This document shows, piece after piece, positions 1-9,500 of a DNA stretch of 64,000 nucleotides. The DNA lies in assembly GCF_003339865.1 (NCBI RefSeq), contig NZ_QPKV01000003.1, forward strand, positions 310,001 through 374,000. The letters are read 5' to 3'. Position 1 is the first letter of the stretch, and every line of letters starts with the position of its first letter. Both the position numbers and the translations under genes were made by a program. Under the pieces are notes generated by a model. The model was not told the origin of the DNA, searched no databases, and saw nothing but the letters and a program-made list of their open reading frames with translations. The stretch is from Pedobacter chinensis (GTDB lineage Bacteria; Bacteroidota; Bacteroidia; Sphingobacteriales; Sphingobacteriaceae).

Positions 1-1
1 A

Positions 2-670
2 GACAAAAGCTTAACCATAAAGCCTTACGAAGGAATTTTAGCCAGGGAATTTATATTTTCCCAGCTATTTACAAAAGATCCTGACCGGTATAAAACGGAA
101 GATTTGGTAAGCGGGAAAGCAGGACAAACAAATTTTTATTTTGCAGAAGTTCATGCAGAATATAAAACCGTTACACACACTAAAAACGGCACCAGAACAG
201 AGTGGCATGATATTTTTAAAGGAATAATTTTCGTGGCAGATTTTAACAAGCATTTTAATGGTGTAACCATTGTTCGTCCAAAAGATTTTGGAACCGCATT
301 AGGCGCCTGGTTTTCAAAAAATCTGTTTTCTTTTAGTGATAAAAATCTGATAAAACTGGAAAATGTAGATTTCGATAAGACCTTTGTAACCTATGGAACA
401 GATCAGGTTGAATCACGTTATTTGCTTACGCCAGCAATGATGGAGCGAATTCTTAAACTTAACCGTGGCACAAAATATACCATCTCTTTATCTTTTATTG
501 AATCAAGAATGTATATCGGATTTCCATTAAACAGGAATTATTTTGAAGCGCCGGTTTTTAAATCGTTATTAAACCTTGGTTTATTAAATGATGATATTAC
601 CACCATTAAGTTTATGTATGATATTGTTAAAGAGCTTGATTTAAATACCAGAATTTGGGGTAAGAATTAG
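2..670 (+). CDS. DUF3137 family protein, 5' end outside window
   Basis: The reading frame is already open at base 2, so the start lies upstream of the window and 222 codons are visible. A TTG at 104 is internal and not a credible start. The visible part carries the pattern of DUF3137 proteins: a segment reading FKGIIFVADFNKHFNG near the middle, then a Val-rich stretch (TIVRPKDFG), and near the end a short motif SRMYIGFPLNRNYFEAP. Members of this family usually have two N-terminal membrane helices, which would be in the missing part, and a soluble C-terminal domain. No biochemical role is established for the family. The gene is followed by extragenic repeat sequence and faces a convergent regulatory operon. 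The family call is from remembered motif shape. Confidence 0.75.
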   Translation, partial: DKSLTIKPYEGILAREFIFSQLFTKDPDRYKTEDLVSGKAGQTNFYFAEVHAEYKTVTHTKNGTRTEWHDIFKGIIFVADFNKHFNGVTIVRPKDFGTALGAWFSKNLFSFSDKNLIKLENVDFDKTFVTYGTDQVESRYLLTPAMMERILKLNRGTKYTISLSFIESRMYIGFPLNRNYFEAPVFKSLLNLGLLNDDITTIKFMYDIVKELDLNTRIWGKN

Positions 671-954
671 TCATCATAACTTAAGGTGAGTTTTGGATGT
701 TTCCATATTGATGATCAGTTATTTAATTGCTAAACCATATAAAGCTGTCGTCATTGCAAGGTTTTTTTCAAGGCCGTGGCAATCTGCCCGTGCAGGGGGC
801 TTTGTCTTTTGGGCTATTCTGCCATCATGCACATCCTCTCACACAAGCAGATTGCTTCACTCCGCCGCACAGGCCTTTCTTCGTTCGCAATGACGGGCTT
901 GGCGAGATCATTGCGAGACACAAAGCAATGACGGATTAAGACCCAAAACTCACG
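671..954. repeat. Extragenic repeat with GTCATTGC/GCAATGAC arms
   Basis: This 284-bp gap between two convergent genes holds a dispersed repeat. Its arms read GTCATTGCAAGG near 750 and GCAATGACGGGC near 890, with a further GCAATGACGG at 926. The same family appears as a clean hairpin at 50224-50294 and as a fragment near 39795. Short open frames inside it (693-939) have no start signal or family resemblance and look like chance. It may act as a structured barrier between convergent transcripts, which is an inference. Confidence 0.6.
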
Positions 955-1320
955 TTAACTTAAATGTTTTTTAACAATTTCCTCTAAAGCCTCTATATCA
1001 AAAGGTTTTGATAAATAACTGTCTGCTCCGGCTTCATCGGCAAGGGCTGAGATATCATTATTTGCAGAGAAATAAATTACCGGAATGTGTTTGAGTTCAG
1101 GATTATTCTTAATTGCTTTGGTCGCCTGGATTCCGCCCAGATCAGGAAGCCAGTTATCCATAAAAATAATATCGGGCATGTAAGCCGCTACCTGATTTTC
1201 AATATCATTAGCATTTTCTGAGGTTTTAATATCGTATCCGGCATCTTCCAGTATGAAGGTACACAGATCTAAAATATCTCTGTTATCATCAAAAACAAAT
1301 ACTTTTTTTGCATCGGCCAT
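955..1320 (-). CDS. Single-domain response regulator
   Basis: A 121-residue protein made of one receiver domain. The acidic pair is in VFVFDDNRD near residues 10-12, the phospho-acceptor Asp is in IIFMDNWLP near residue 56, the Ser/Thr switch is in VIYFSANND and the conserved Lys is in YLSKPFD. There is no output domain, so it acts by protein contact or as a phosphate shuttle, like CheY or Spo0F. It is the last gene of a six-gene minus-strand operon with two kinases, CheR and CheB. The linker to the upstream cheB gene is only 23 bp, so it is probably co-transcribed. Its partner kinase is probably one of the two in the operon. Confidence 0.9.
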   Translation of the reverse strand: MADAKKVFVFDDNRDILDLCTFILEDAGYDIKTSENANDIENQVAAYMPDIIFMDNWLPDLGGIQATKAIKNNPELKHIPVIYFSANNDISALADEAGADSYLSKPFDIEALEEIVKKHLS

Positions 1321-1343
1321 AGTAATCTCCTTAAGGCAATCTA

Positions 1344-1928
1344 TTATCTAATTAATTTGTTTATAAACTCAGCCATGTTAAAACTATCCAAAATAACATT
1401 TGGTTTTACATGATCAATGGCTTGTTGAGGCATGTAAGGCATAATGGCGGTATTCGGATTTTGAACAACCACAAAACCACCTGAATTGTTTACACTTTTT
1501 AATCCCTCCACACCATCTGCATTTGAGCCTGAAAGCAACATACACACCAGTTCATCTTTAAAAACCTCTGCCGCAGATTGAAAAGTAACATCTATCGAAG
1601 GTCTGGAATAATTTACTTTTTCAGAGTAATCGAGCGAAATTGTTTTGTCCTCTTCAATTAAAAGATGATAATCTGCCGGGGCGATATAAACATTTCCTTT
1701 CAACATGGGTTCTTTTTCCTCCGCTTCCTGAACGTCTAAGCCTGTTCGGCTTTGTAACAGATCGGTAAGCAACGAATCATTTCCTGATTTTCGATGAGTA
1801 ACCAGGATGATCGGAAAATTAATTTCTTTCTTTAAATCAGGAAATATTTGCAGGAGCACATCTAAGCTCCCGGCAGAGCCACCGATAATCAAAGCGCTGC
1901 ATTTTTCTGGTGTTAAAGTTTGCGCCAT
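1344..1928 (-). CDS. cheB: CheB-type protein-glutamate methylesterase domain
   Basis: A 194-residue protein consisting only of the CheB catalytic domain; the usual N-terminal receiver is absent. The catalytic triad is visible as Ser in IIGGSAGSLD (about residue 18), His in VTHRKSGND (about 45) and Asp in LSGSNADGVEG (about 137). CheB hydrolyses glutamyl methyl esters on chemoreceptors. Here no chemoreceptor, CheW or CheA gene is near, so the pair with cheR more likely modifies or signals within the sensor-kinase operon, as proposed for CheB/CheR modules fused to kinases in other bacteria. The start overlaps the end of cheR by 16 bp, a sign of translational coupling. Confidence 0.9.
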   Translation of the reverse strand: MAQTLTPEKCSALIIGGSAGSLDVLLQIFPDLKKEINFPIILVTHRKSGNDSLLTDLLQSRTGLDVQEAEEKEPMLKGNVYIAPADYHLLIEEDKTISLDYSEKVNYSRPSIDVTFQSAAEVFKDELVCMLLSGSNADGVEGLKSVNNSGGFVVVQNPNTAIMPYMPQQAIDHVKPNVILDSFNMAEFINKLIR

Positions 1929-2731
1929 ATTTTCTCAGTTTTAACGCGTTTATATTCTTTTGCCTTCGTCCAAAAATCCAGGCTTTCTTTACTTCCCAAA
2001 GCTAAATAACCAAGTTTTTCAAGGCTGTTATCAAACAACTGAAAAACCTTGTGTTGTAATTCTTTATCAAAATAAATGAGCACGTTTCTACAAAGAATCA
2101 ATTGAAATTCATTGAAAGAATGATCTGAAACTAAGTTATGCGTCGAAAAAATCATCTTACTGCTTAATGATTCATCAAATTTCGCCAGCGAATAATTTGC
2201 GGTATAGTACGATGAAAAATCTTTAACTCCGCCAGAATTAACATAATTTTCAGAGTATCCTTTTAAATAATTAAGCGGAAACATGCCCTTTTTTGCTTTA
2301 TCTAAAACCGATGGGTTAATATCTGTTGCATAAATAAGCGATTTTTGCAATAAATTTAATTCCTTTAATAAAATTGCCAGTGAGTAAGCTTCCTCTCCGG
2401 TAGAGCAACCAGCTACCCAAATCCTGATGAAAGGATACGTGCCTAAAACGGGAAGTACATCGTTTCTCAGCGATTTATAAAAAGTGGGATCGCGAAACAT
2501 TTCTGTAACGTTTACGGTAATTTCTTCCAGAAAACGCTTGAAATACTGTTTATCGCTTTTAATGGTATACCTGAATTCAGCAAAACTTACAAAATTATCC
2601 AACGTGTATAACCTTGTGATTCTCCTTTTTATCGAAGCGTGTGAATATTCCAGAAAATCATAACCATGAACTTCCAGCACGTCACTTAAGAGTGTTTCAA
2701 TCTGCTCATTATCTATAACCTCACTTATCAC
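1913..2731 (-). CDS. cheR: CheR-type SAM-dependent methyltransferase
   Basis: A 272-residue protein with the full CheR layout: an N-terminal helical domain (about 1-75) and a SAM-binding Rossmann domain. The SAM loop reads IWVAGCSTGEEAYSLA near residues 105-120, and the later motif LCRNVLIYFD near 215 is the CheR signature for the catalytic core. CheR methylates glutamates on chemoreceptors using S-adenosylmethionine. It overlaps the upstream receiver gene by 4 bp and the downstream cheB by 16 bp. No chemoreceptor is in the window, so the substrate is unknown; the large GAF kinase upstream with its long coiled coil is a possible partner by inference. Confidence 0.92.
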   Translation of the reverse strand: MISEVIDNEQIETLLSDVLEVHGYDFLEYSHASIKRRITRLYTLDNFVSFAEFRYTIKSDKQYFKRFLEEITVNVTEMFRDPTFYKSLRNDVLPVLGTYPFIRIWVAGCSTGEEAYSLAILLKELNLLQKSLIYATDINPSVLDKAKKGMFPLNYLKGYSENYVNSGGVKDFSSYYTANYSLAKFDESLSSKMIFSTHNLVSDHSFNEFQLILCRNVLIYFDKELQHKVFQLFDNSLEKLGYLALGSKESLDFWTKAKEYKRVKTEKIWRKL

Positions 2732-3105
2732 TTCTTATTGGTAACTTCTTCTATTTGCAATAATAATTCATCAACATTTATAGGCTTTGAAACGTAACCG
2801 GATGCACCTGCAGACAGGCATCTCTCCCGATCGCCAACCATTGCCTGCGCGGTAACGGCCAACACGGGTATGTTCTGCATTTTATCTGATTTTTTCATTG
2901 TGGCAATGGCCTGATAGCCATCCATATCAGGCATCATCATATCCATTAACACAACTGCGACATTTTCGTTTTCCTCCATAATAGCAAAACCTTCGCGGGC
3001 ACTGGTAGCAGATAAACAACCGAAACCTTTAGCCTTTAAAACAGCTTTTAAGGCGAAAATGTTTCTGTTATCATCATCAATAATGAGAATTAATTTTTGA
3101 GCCAT
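2728..3105 (-). CDS. Single-domain response regulator
   Basis: A 125-residue stand-alone receiver domain. The acidic cluster is ILIIDDDNRNIFAL, the phospho-acceptor Asp lies in VVLMDMMMPDMDG near residue 55, and the Lys is in YVSKPIN. It closely resembles the third receiver of the adjacent hybrid kinase (shared MDMMMP and GDREKC/GDRERC segments), so it probably arose by duplication of that domain and may receive phosphate from the same kinase. It overlaps cheR by 4 bp and lies 15 bp after the hybrid kinase gene, firmly inside the operon. Confidence 0.92.
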   Translation of the reverse strand: MAQKLILIIDDDNRNIFALKAVLKAKGFGCLSATSAREGFAIMEENENVAVVLMDMMMPDMDGYQAIATMKKSDKMQNIPVLAVTAQAMVGDRERCLSAGASGYVSKPINVDELLLQIEEVTNKK

Positions 3106-3120
3106 ATTATTTATAACGGA

Positions 3121-6100
3121 TTAAGCTTTGTAATGATTTTCATATAACCAAACTCTTAGAAGCGATATGAGCTGATCCATATCAACAGGTTTACTTATAT
3201 AATCAGATGCTCCTGCCGCAATGCATTTCTCTCTGTCGCCCATCATTGCTTTAGCGGTTACGGCTAAAATCGGCAGATTCCGGTATTTGATATCCTGTCT
3301 GATCGCCGTTGTGGTTTCATATCCATCCAGTTCCGGCATCATCATATCCATTAAAACAACATCTACTGATGGGTTTTCATTCAATAGTTTTAATGCTTCT
3401 TTACCATCAGTTGCTGCCAATACTTTCATTTGATGTTGCTCCAGCATTTTTGTCAGCGAAAAGATATTCCTCACATCATCATCAGCAACCAACACTGTTT
3501 TTCCTTTTAAAACATCCTGAAGTTCTGAAAATCCCTTAGGAGTTTTTGTTTTTTCTCTGCTCTTTTCTTCCACCAGATGCAAAAACAATCCGGCTTCATC
3601 TAAAATTCTCTGATAAGAATGCGCTGTTTTTACAACAATGGAATCAGCATATTGCTTAATTCTGTTTTCCTCTCCTTTCGACAGGTTTTTGCCCGTAAAA
3701 ATGATAATTGGCAGGTTTTCTAAACCAGGCGTTTTTTTAACCACTTCTAGCGTTTCGTAAGCGTGCTTATCAGGAATTCCCATGTCAAGGATAACGCAGT
3801 TTACATCGGGTTTATGCAATGCAGAAACACCTTCACTTACCTGGTTTACAATTTCTGTTTGAATATTAAAATTGCTTAAGAAATAGCTTAACGCCTTGGC
3901 GTGCTGTTCGTTTTCTTCAACAATCAAAACCTTTTTAGGATGTCTGCTTAACGCATGCTCTAACTTTGAAAAAATTTCCTGCATGTGCTCAAAAGCAAAT
4001 GGCTTATTGATGAAATCTACAGCGCCTTTTAGTAAACTTTCTTTTTTAACCTGAAGCGATGACATAATGTGCACGGGAATTGGACGCGTGGTTGGGTCAG
4101 ATTTCAGTTCTTCCATCACTTGCCAACCATCTTTAACCGGCAGCTGAATATCCAATAATATCGCTAATGGCTTGTAGTCTTTTGCCATTTCAATACCCAC
4201 ATCGCCACGCACTGCTACCAAACCTTTATAATTCTTTTTCCTGGTAAAATCTAAAAGTGTTTTGGCAAAAGGCGTATCATCTTCAACAATCAGGATCACT
4301 TTATCTTCTGGCTGGATGTTATCCCGGTCATCTTCAATTTCCTGAGGAATATTTGGAACCGTTAAATGACTAACTTTTGCTGGCTCAAGAGCTACCGGCA
4401 ATGGTTTTTCCTGTATTTTTGTTTCTTCAAATCCTTTGTTTTTATCAATAGGTAAAGTTAGTGTGAAAACACTCCCCTCATTTTCTTTACTTTTCAAATC
4501 GATGTAACCACCCAAAAGCTTCGCTAATTCTCTGCTGATCGATAAGCCCAAACCAGTTCCGCCAAATTTACGGCGGGTAGAACCATCAGCCTGCTGGAAG
4601 GCCTCGAACACCATTCCTTGTTTTTCTGGCGCAATACCAACACCGGTATCGGTCACTTTAAAAAGCAGGGCATTTAGTTTCTCTTCCTTATCAATGGTTA
4701 ATTTTACAGAACCTTTTGAAGTAAACTTAATTGCGTTCGACAGCAGATTTTTAAGAATCTGTTCTAACCGCATTTTATCTGTATGGAAAAACTCAGGAAC
4801 ATCGGCAGATTTATCAATCACTAATTCCAGTGCTTTATCTTTAGCCAAAGGATTAAATAAAGAACGCATGTTCAGTACCACATCATCAACTTTAACGTTT
4901 GATCGATCAAGTTCCATCTTGCCCGCCTCAATCTTCGACAGATCTAAAATCTCATCAATCAAACTCAATAAACCTTGTCCTGAACTTTGTATTACCTCTG
5001 CATATTCCTGGTGTTCGCGGTCCATTGCTTCGTTTTCGGCCATTAATCTTGATAACAAGAGAATGGAGTTTAGTGGAGTGCGCAATTCGTGAGACATGTT
5101 GGCCAGGAACTCAGATTTATATCTTGTGCTTAACTCCAGCGCTTCTGCCTTTTGTTGTATCTCGATATTTCTTTCCTCTATCAACTCATTTTTCTCTTCC
5201 AGCAAACTACTTCTTTCTTCCAGTTCCTGATTACTTTGCAGCAATTCCTCTTGTTGTACCCTCAGTTCTTCTTCTGATGCCTGAAGTTTTTGCGCCTGAG
5301 CTTCAAGTTCTGCATTCATTCCCTCCAGTTCGTTATGTTGTACCTGAAGTTCTTCTGATTGTGCCTGAGTTTCTTCAAGCAACTGCTGCAATTTCTGTCG
5401 GTTTTGAGCGCCTAGTAGAGCCGTGCCGATATCAGACAATACCAAATTTAAAAAGTGCAGCTGCAATTCGCTAAACGATGTAATGGTGCCGATCTCTAAA
5501 CCGCCAATAGAAATGCCATTTCTAATAATTGGCAGAACCAGCAACTGAGCGGGCTTTATGTTTCCAGTGGCGTGGGTAATAGTCAATTCGTTTTGAGGAA
5601 CATCTTCAAGCAAAATCCTTTTTCCTGATTTCACTGCCTGCCCGATCAGGCCCTGGCCCAATTCTAAGATTTGTGGCAAATTTTGCCCCTCTAGTGCATA
5701 TTTTCCTTTTAAGTGAAGATAACCGTCATCTTTAAATAAATACACCGCACCAACCTGGCTTTTAGTATAGGTAACTAAAAACTCTATAATATCATCAGCC
5801 AAATGGAACACATCTTTTTCTCCAACCATTTGAACATTTAGATTAGCGACACCGGTTTGCAACCATTCGTTTTCTGCAAGCGTATCAAAAGATTTTTTTA
5901 ATGATGACGACATGGTATTCAGCGATTCAGAAAGTTCGCCGATATCATCTTGTGTCTGATTATCTAATTTAACGCCATAATTTCCATTCGAAATTTGATG
6001 TGCAATTTCTTTGATCGCCACAATGCGTTTCTCCATTTCATACTTCTTATCTTCAATTTCCTTTTGGAGTTTAACACGTTCATCAAAATCAATTGATACT

Positions 6101-6699
6101 TTTCTGTAAAAAAACAGGGTGATTAAAACGGCCAGAAACGCTGCTATTAAAATTAAAAATGGCGTATATGAGGTCAGTTTATTCAGTTCTGCAGTTCTTT
6201 GATCGAGCAAGCCCCGCTCTTCTTTGATCATATTGTTCACTATTGCACGGACCTGATCCATGTATACCTTGCCCTGAAACAGAACAGTTGGGTCGACAGT
6301 TCCGCCTAATGCTTTGATTTCGATGGTGGATTTAATAATCCCCATTCTCTTTAACAGGATTTCCCTGAGCTTTGCTATGTTTTTTTGTTGAACATCATTA
6401 TCCTTGGTGGAAAGCGCTACTCTATTTAAAATAGCAGCGGCCGAATCACTGGCGCCATAATAAGGTTCTAAAAAAACTTTATTACCGGTTAACAAATAGC
6501 CGCGTTGTCCTGTTTCAGCGTCTTTTAAAAAAGAGATGATGCTCTCTGAATTTAAAATAACCTCATCGCTATGTTTAACCAGTTCAGTGCTTTTAATCAG
6601 GTTTCTAATGCTAACGTACGAGGCAAGTGAGCTGATGAAAAGAATAATAAGCGATAAGCCCAGGCCTAAACGTAAATTATTTTTAAGAGTAGTTTTCAT
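3121..6699 (-). CDS. Hybrid histidine kinase: CHASE3-HAMP-GAF-HisKA-HATPase-three receivers
   Basis: A 1192-residue membrane kinase. Predicted order: membrane helix about 12-30, CHASE3-type periplasmic domain about 35-175 (with DAETGQRGYLLTG), second helix about 178-197, HAMP to about 275, GAF about 285-430, and a glutamine/glutamate-rich coiled coil about 430-530. The HisKA box SHELRTPLNS follows, with the phosphorylated His near 536. The ATPase domain is about 645-760, with receivers about 800-915, 923-1040 and 1066-1185. All three receivers keep an acceptor Asp (LLDIQLP, ILDMGIP, LMDMMMP). Receiver 2 is divergent, with VVKTAH in place of the usual KP loop. The architecture matches a large Bacteroidota/cyanobacterial kinase type. 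It sits between the REC-kinase gene and the receiver/cheR/cheB genes, and probably drives a branched relay. Confidence 0.93.
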   Translation of the reverse strand: MKTTLKNNLRLGLGLSLIILFISSLASYVSIRNLIKSTELVKHSDEVILNSESIISFLKDAETGQRGYLLTGNKVFLEPYYGASDSAAAILNRVALSTKDNDVQQKNIAKLREILLKRMGIIKSTIEIKALGGTVDPTVLFQGKVYMDQVRAIVNNMIKEERGLLDQRTAELNKLTSYTPFLILIAAFLAVLITLFFYRKVSIDFDERVKLQKEIEDKKYEMEKRIVAIKEIAHQISNGNYGVKLDNQTQDDIGELSESLNTMSSSLKKSFDTLAENEWLQTGVANLNVQMVGEKDVFHLADDIIEFLVTYTKSQVGAVYLFKDDGYLHLKGKYALEGQNLPQILELGQGLIGQAVKSGKRILLEDVPQNELTITHATGNIKPAQLLVLPIIRNGISIGGLEIGTITSFSELQLHFLNLVLSDIGTALLGAQNRQKLQQLLEETQAQSEELQVQHNELEGMNAELEAQAQKLQASEEELRVQQEELLQSNQELEERSSLLEEKNELIEERNIEIQQKAEALELSTRYKSEFLANMSHELRTPLNSILLLSRLMAENEAMDREHQEYAEVIQSSGQGLLSLIDEILDLSKIEAGKMELDRSNVKVDDVVLNMRSLFNPLAKDKALELVIDKSADVPEFFHTDKMRLEQILKNLLSNAIKFTSKGSVKLTIDKEEKLNALLFKVTDTGVGIAPEKQGMVFEAFQQADGSTRRKFGGTGLGLSISRELAKLLGGYIDLKSKENEGSVFTLTLPIDKNKGFEETKIQEKPLPVALEPAKVSHLTVPNIPQEIEDDRDNIQPEDKVILIVEDDTPFAKTLLDFTRKKNYKGLVAVRGDVGIEMAKDYKPLAILLDIQLPVKDGWQVMEELKSDPTTRPIPVHIMSSLQVKKESLLKGAVDFINKPFAFEHMQEIFSKLEHALSRHPKKVLIVEENEQHAKALSYFLSNFNIQTEIVNQVSEGVSALHKPDVNCVILDMGIPDKHAYETLEVVKKTPGLENLPIIIFTGKNLSKGEENRIKQYADSIVVKTAHSYQRILDEAGLFLHLVEEKSREKTKTPKGFSELQDVLKGKTVLVADDDVRNIFSLTKMLEQHQMKVLAATDGKEALKLLNENPSVDVVLMDMMMPELDGYETTTAIRQDIKYRNLPILAVTAKAMMGDREKCIAAGASDYISKPVDMDQLISLLRVWLYENHYKA

Positions 6700-6717
6700 T
6701 CTATGTTTTGGAGATGA

Positions 6718-7851
6718 TTAGATTTGATTTTGGAGGATTTCCTGTTCAGTTGTTGGGATGATAAAGTAGAATTCAGAACCTTCATCGGGAACGCTGTTAA
6801 CGCCGATCACCCCGCCATGCCGTTTAATGATTTCTGAACAGATATAAAGGCCGATTCCTAAGCCATTAAAACGATTGCTGTTTTCTTCTACACGATAAAA
6901 TTTATCAAAAATCTTATCTTGTTGTTCCTTAGAGATTCCGATACCAAAATCTTTAACCGCGAGGTATAACTTTCCGTCTTTTATATTGATGGTTACGTTA
7001 ACCTGATTGGTTCCCGGTGCATATTTGATGGCATTTGTAATGAAATTAATCACTACCTGCTCCAATCTCATTTCATCGCCGAAAACGGCTTCGCTGGTTT
7101 TGCCGAGTTTGGTAATTTTAAAATCAGGATTAGACTGTTGCAACATTTCTATGGCATTGTTTACCATATTATCGGCACAAAAGTTTTGCATGTTGAATTT
7201 CATTTTGCCGCTCTCAATTTTTGAGATATCAAGCAAATCAACAATAAGTTCGTTAAGCTTTTCGAGCTGAACACTTGCCTTTTCCAAATGACTTTGAGCC
7301 ATTTCTTTATTGTCTTTATTCAAACTTCGTTGCAGCAATTGGATATAACCCTTTACACTGGTTAACGGAGTTTTCAATTCATGGCTGGCAATACTTATAA
7401 ATTCGTCTTTTTTATGCTCTGCCTGTTTTCTAAACTCAATCTCCTCAAGCAATTTTTCCTGCACCTCGTTAAGCTTTCTGCTTTGCTCGTAAATGCGATA
7501 AAAAGTTTTGATTTTAAGCAGCAGCACATTGATATCAACGGGCTTGGTGATATAATCCAAACCACCACTGAGGTAGCCTTTGGTAATAAATTTAAGTTCT
7601 GTATTTACGGCAGACAGGAAAATAATTGCAGTATCTTTTGCTTTGCTGAAACCTGATATGGCTTCAGCCACTTCAAAGCCATCCATATCAGGCATTTGAA
7701 CGTCAAGAATGATTAAAACGTAATTATTCTTTAAAACTTTTTTCAGCGCGTCTTCGCCTGATGATGCGGTATCAACCTCAAAATTGTGTGCTTGCAGTAC
7801 TTTCTGTAACGAGATCAGGTTTTCTGGCCTGTCATCAACTATAAGGATCAT
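6718..7851 (-). CDS. Receiver-histidine kinase (REC-HisKA-HATPase)
   Basis: A 377-residue soluble protein with no membrane helix. The N-terminal receiver has ILIVDDRPEN and the acceptor Asp in ILDVQMPDMDG near residue 51. A short coiled coil near 115-150 leads to the HisKA box ASHELKTPLTS and an ATPase domain with GLGIGLYICSEI. Such kinases take phosphate at the receiver and pass or sense signals in the cytoplasm. It is the first gene of the minus-strand operon that runs to base 955, 18 bp ahead of the hybrid kinase. The leader between 7852 and 7954 presumably holds the operon promoter, but I could not identify a clear -7 element. Confidence 0.92.
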   Translation of the reverse strand: MILIVDDRPENLISLQKVLQAHNFEVDTASSGEDALKKVLKNNYVLIILDVQMPDMDGFEVAEAISGFSKAKDTAIIFLSAVNTELKFITKGYLSGGLDYITKPVDINVLLLKIKTFYRIYEQSRKLNEVQEKLLEEIEFRKQAEHKKDEFISIASHELKTPLTSVKGYIQLLQRSLNKDNKEMAQSHLEKASVQLEKLNELIVDLLDISKIESGKMKFNMQNFCADNMVNNAIEMLQQSNPDFKITKLGKTSEAVFGDEMRLEQVVINFITNAIKYAPGTNQVNVTINIKDGKLYLAVKDFGIGISKEQQDKIFDKFYRVEENSNRFNGLGIGLYICSEIIKRHGGVIGVNSVPDEGSEFYFIIPTTEQEILQNQI

Positions 7852-7954
7852 CTTTATTAAAACAAATAAGAAGCCGGGATAATTATGTTTGGTTTGGAGA
7901 CAAAATCTCTTTAACTAGAATCAAACAACAGTGTTTCAAAAAAGTTTTAACTTT

Positions 7955-8797
7955 TTACAAATTATTTGAATTAAACGTGTCGCCTTGTTTAATATCTCCG
8001 GTTTCAAAACCTTTTTTAAACCAGAACATGCGTTGTTGCGAGGTTCCGTGCGTAAAAGAATCTGGTTGTACCTCTCCGGTAGCCTGCTTTTGTAATTTGT
8101 CATCACCGATAGCATTTGCCGCGGTTAAGGCTTCTTCAATATCTCCTTCTTCTAATCTGAAATCTTTTAAATTCTGAGCGTGATGTGCCCAAAGGCCGGC
8201 AAAAAAATCGGCCTGTAACTCTAATTTAACCGATAAGCGGTTGTACTCTTTTTCGCTAACCTGTCCTCGTACCTGATCCAGTTTTTCAGAAATCCCCAGC
8301 AGGTTTTGAACATGATGACCAACTTCATGAGCAATAACATATGCTTGTGCGAAGTCGCCGGCGGCACCAAAGCGGTTTTTCAATTCATCATAGAATGATA
8401 AATCAATATATACTTTACGATCGCCGGGACAATAGAAAGGACCAACATTTGATTGTGCAAAGCCGCAGGCCGTTTGAACGCCATCTCTAAACAACCTTAA
8501 TTTTGGATATTCATATTGTTTGCCCAAAGCCTGAAATTCTTTATCCCAAACCTGTTCGGTTGATTCTAAAACACCCGATACAAATTGCGCTTGCGGATCA
8601 TTAGCCGGAACACCTTGTTTTACCTCTTCAGTTCCATTTCCCATCGGAATCTGGCTAACAACGCCAGTTAAATCCTTCCCGAAAATTAAACCGAGTACAA
8701 CTACAACTATCCCGATTCCACCACCTAAAATAGTTCTGCCACCGCCACCACTTCTACCATCTTCAACGTTATTACTGCCTTTTCCAAACCACTGCAT
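7955..8797 (-). CDS. ypfJ: YpfJ/KPN_02809-family neutral zinc metallopeptidase
   Basis: A 280-residue protein of the putative neutral zinc metallopeptidase family. It starts with a short cytoplasmic, Gly-rich segment (RSGGGGRTILGGG), then one membrane helix near 25-45 (GIGIVVVVLGLIFG). The zinc site HEVGHHVQNL is near residue 157, and a third ligand region LQADFFAGLWAHH lies near 200. Further family marks are FCGFAQS-like TACGFAQSNVGPFYCP and the C-terminal FTHGTSQQR motif. Length agrees with the family. Its substrate is unknown. It stands alone between the regulatory operon and a long non-coding stretch, and shares no short spacing with neighbours. Confidence 0.93.
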   Translation of the reverse strand: MQWFGKGSNNVEDGRSGGGGRTILGGGIGIVVVVLGLIFGKDLTGVVSQIPMGNGTEEVKQGVPANDPQAQFVSGVLESTEQVWDKEFQALGKQYEYPKLRLFRDGVQTACGFAQSNVGPFYCPGDRKVYIDLSFYDELKNRFGAAGDFAQAYVIAHEVGHHVQNLLGISEKLDQVRGQVSEKEYNRLSVKLELQADFFAGLWAHHAQNLKDFRLEEGDIEEALTAANAIGDDKLQKQATGEVQPDSFTHGTSQQRMFWFKKGFETGDIKQGDTFNSNNL

Positions 8798-9500
8798 AAT
8801 TTAATTTTTAATTTAAATGAATAACCTTACCCATGGGAAAATTGTTGTACTAAAGTAGAAATTATTTTCATCCGTATAAAATTTGTTTCGATGGATAAGG
8901 CTTTTGTGATTTGTTCATCCCTTGTGAAAAAAATTAAAGGTTGAAATTATAGAGGTAATCTGCAACTCGCTAACACATTTTAGCTTTTGGGATGAAAATT
9001 ATAAGAATTAAAATAATCGGACATCCTCTGGCTTAAGTGCTTCAAAGGATCAATAAACCTCTTTTGAAAAACTCAGTTCCTAAACCAAGCATGGCACAAC
9101 CCGAACAATAACTAAACTTATTATTGTACCGTTTTTATTAAAGGTTTAAGTGACCGCCGAAATAGCGAACACTTAAACCAGTGAGGGGCATAAAGTCAAT
9201 CAATTATAATAGCCTATATAATCTATTAACCAAGTTCCTTCTTCTTTAGTTATTTTTACAACTTAATAAAGTCAGACTAAAACATAGTAGATCAAAACTC
9301 TCATAATGGCAGGTAATATAATTTACAGTAAACGGGCTGATTATTTTGGAATTCTACATTAAAACCAAACCCTAATTCTTCCTTACTATCGCGAGCCTAT
9401 GGTGTGTGAAACCAATAATGATCAAGCTATTTCAAAGTTAATATATTTTGTTTTCTTCAAACGCTACACATGTGCGTCAACACACGGATAACTTCATTGC
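8798..9500. other. 703-bp gene-free stretch containing a hairpin element
   Basis: No open frame in this stretch has a credible start or family resemblance. It is AT-rich. The only structured content I can support is the two-ended hairpin element at 9031-9179, described separately. The stretch separates the metallopeptidase gene from the minus-strand toxin-like locus. Confidence 0.6.
9031..9179 (-). repeat. Hairpin-bounded repeat, copy 1
   Basis: A roughly 150-bp element whose right end is a 37-nt hairpin at 9143-9179 with arms GGTTTAAGTG and CACTTAAACC. Its left end (about 9031-9058) is a decayed version of a second hairpin. A copy in the opposite orientation lies at 59853-60013, and 43 consecutive bases (9136-9178) are identical between the two. 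In both places the element lies downstream of a lipoprotein-leader toxin-like locus. The layout of two related hairpins around a less conserved core resembles REPIN or MITE elements. No transposase is present in the window. Confidence 0.75.

Noticed and set aside
693..939. Two short plus-strand open frames between the DUF3137 gene and the regulatory operon
   Set aside because: They lie entirely in a dispersed extragenic repeat, overlap each other, and have no start signal or recognisable protein pattern.
9143..9179. Integron attC site
   Set aside because: The arms GGTTTAAGTG/CACTTAAACC faintly resemble attC ends, but the second pair of attC boxes and an integrase are missing, and the elements lie far apart in opposite orientation.
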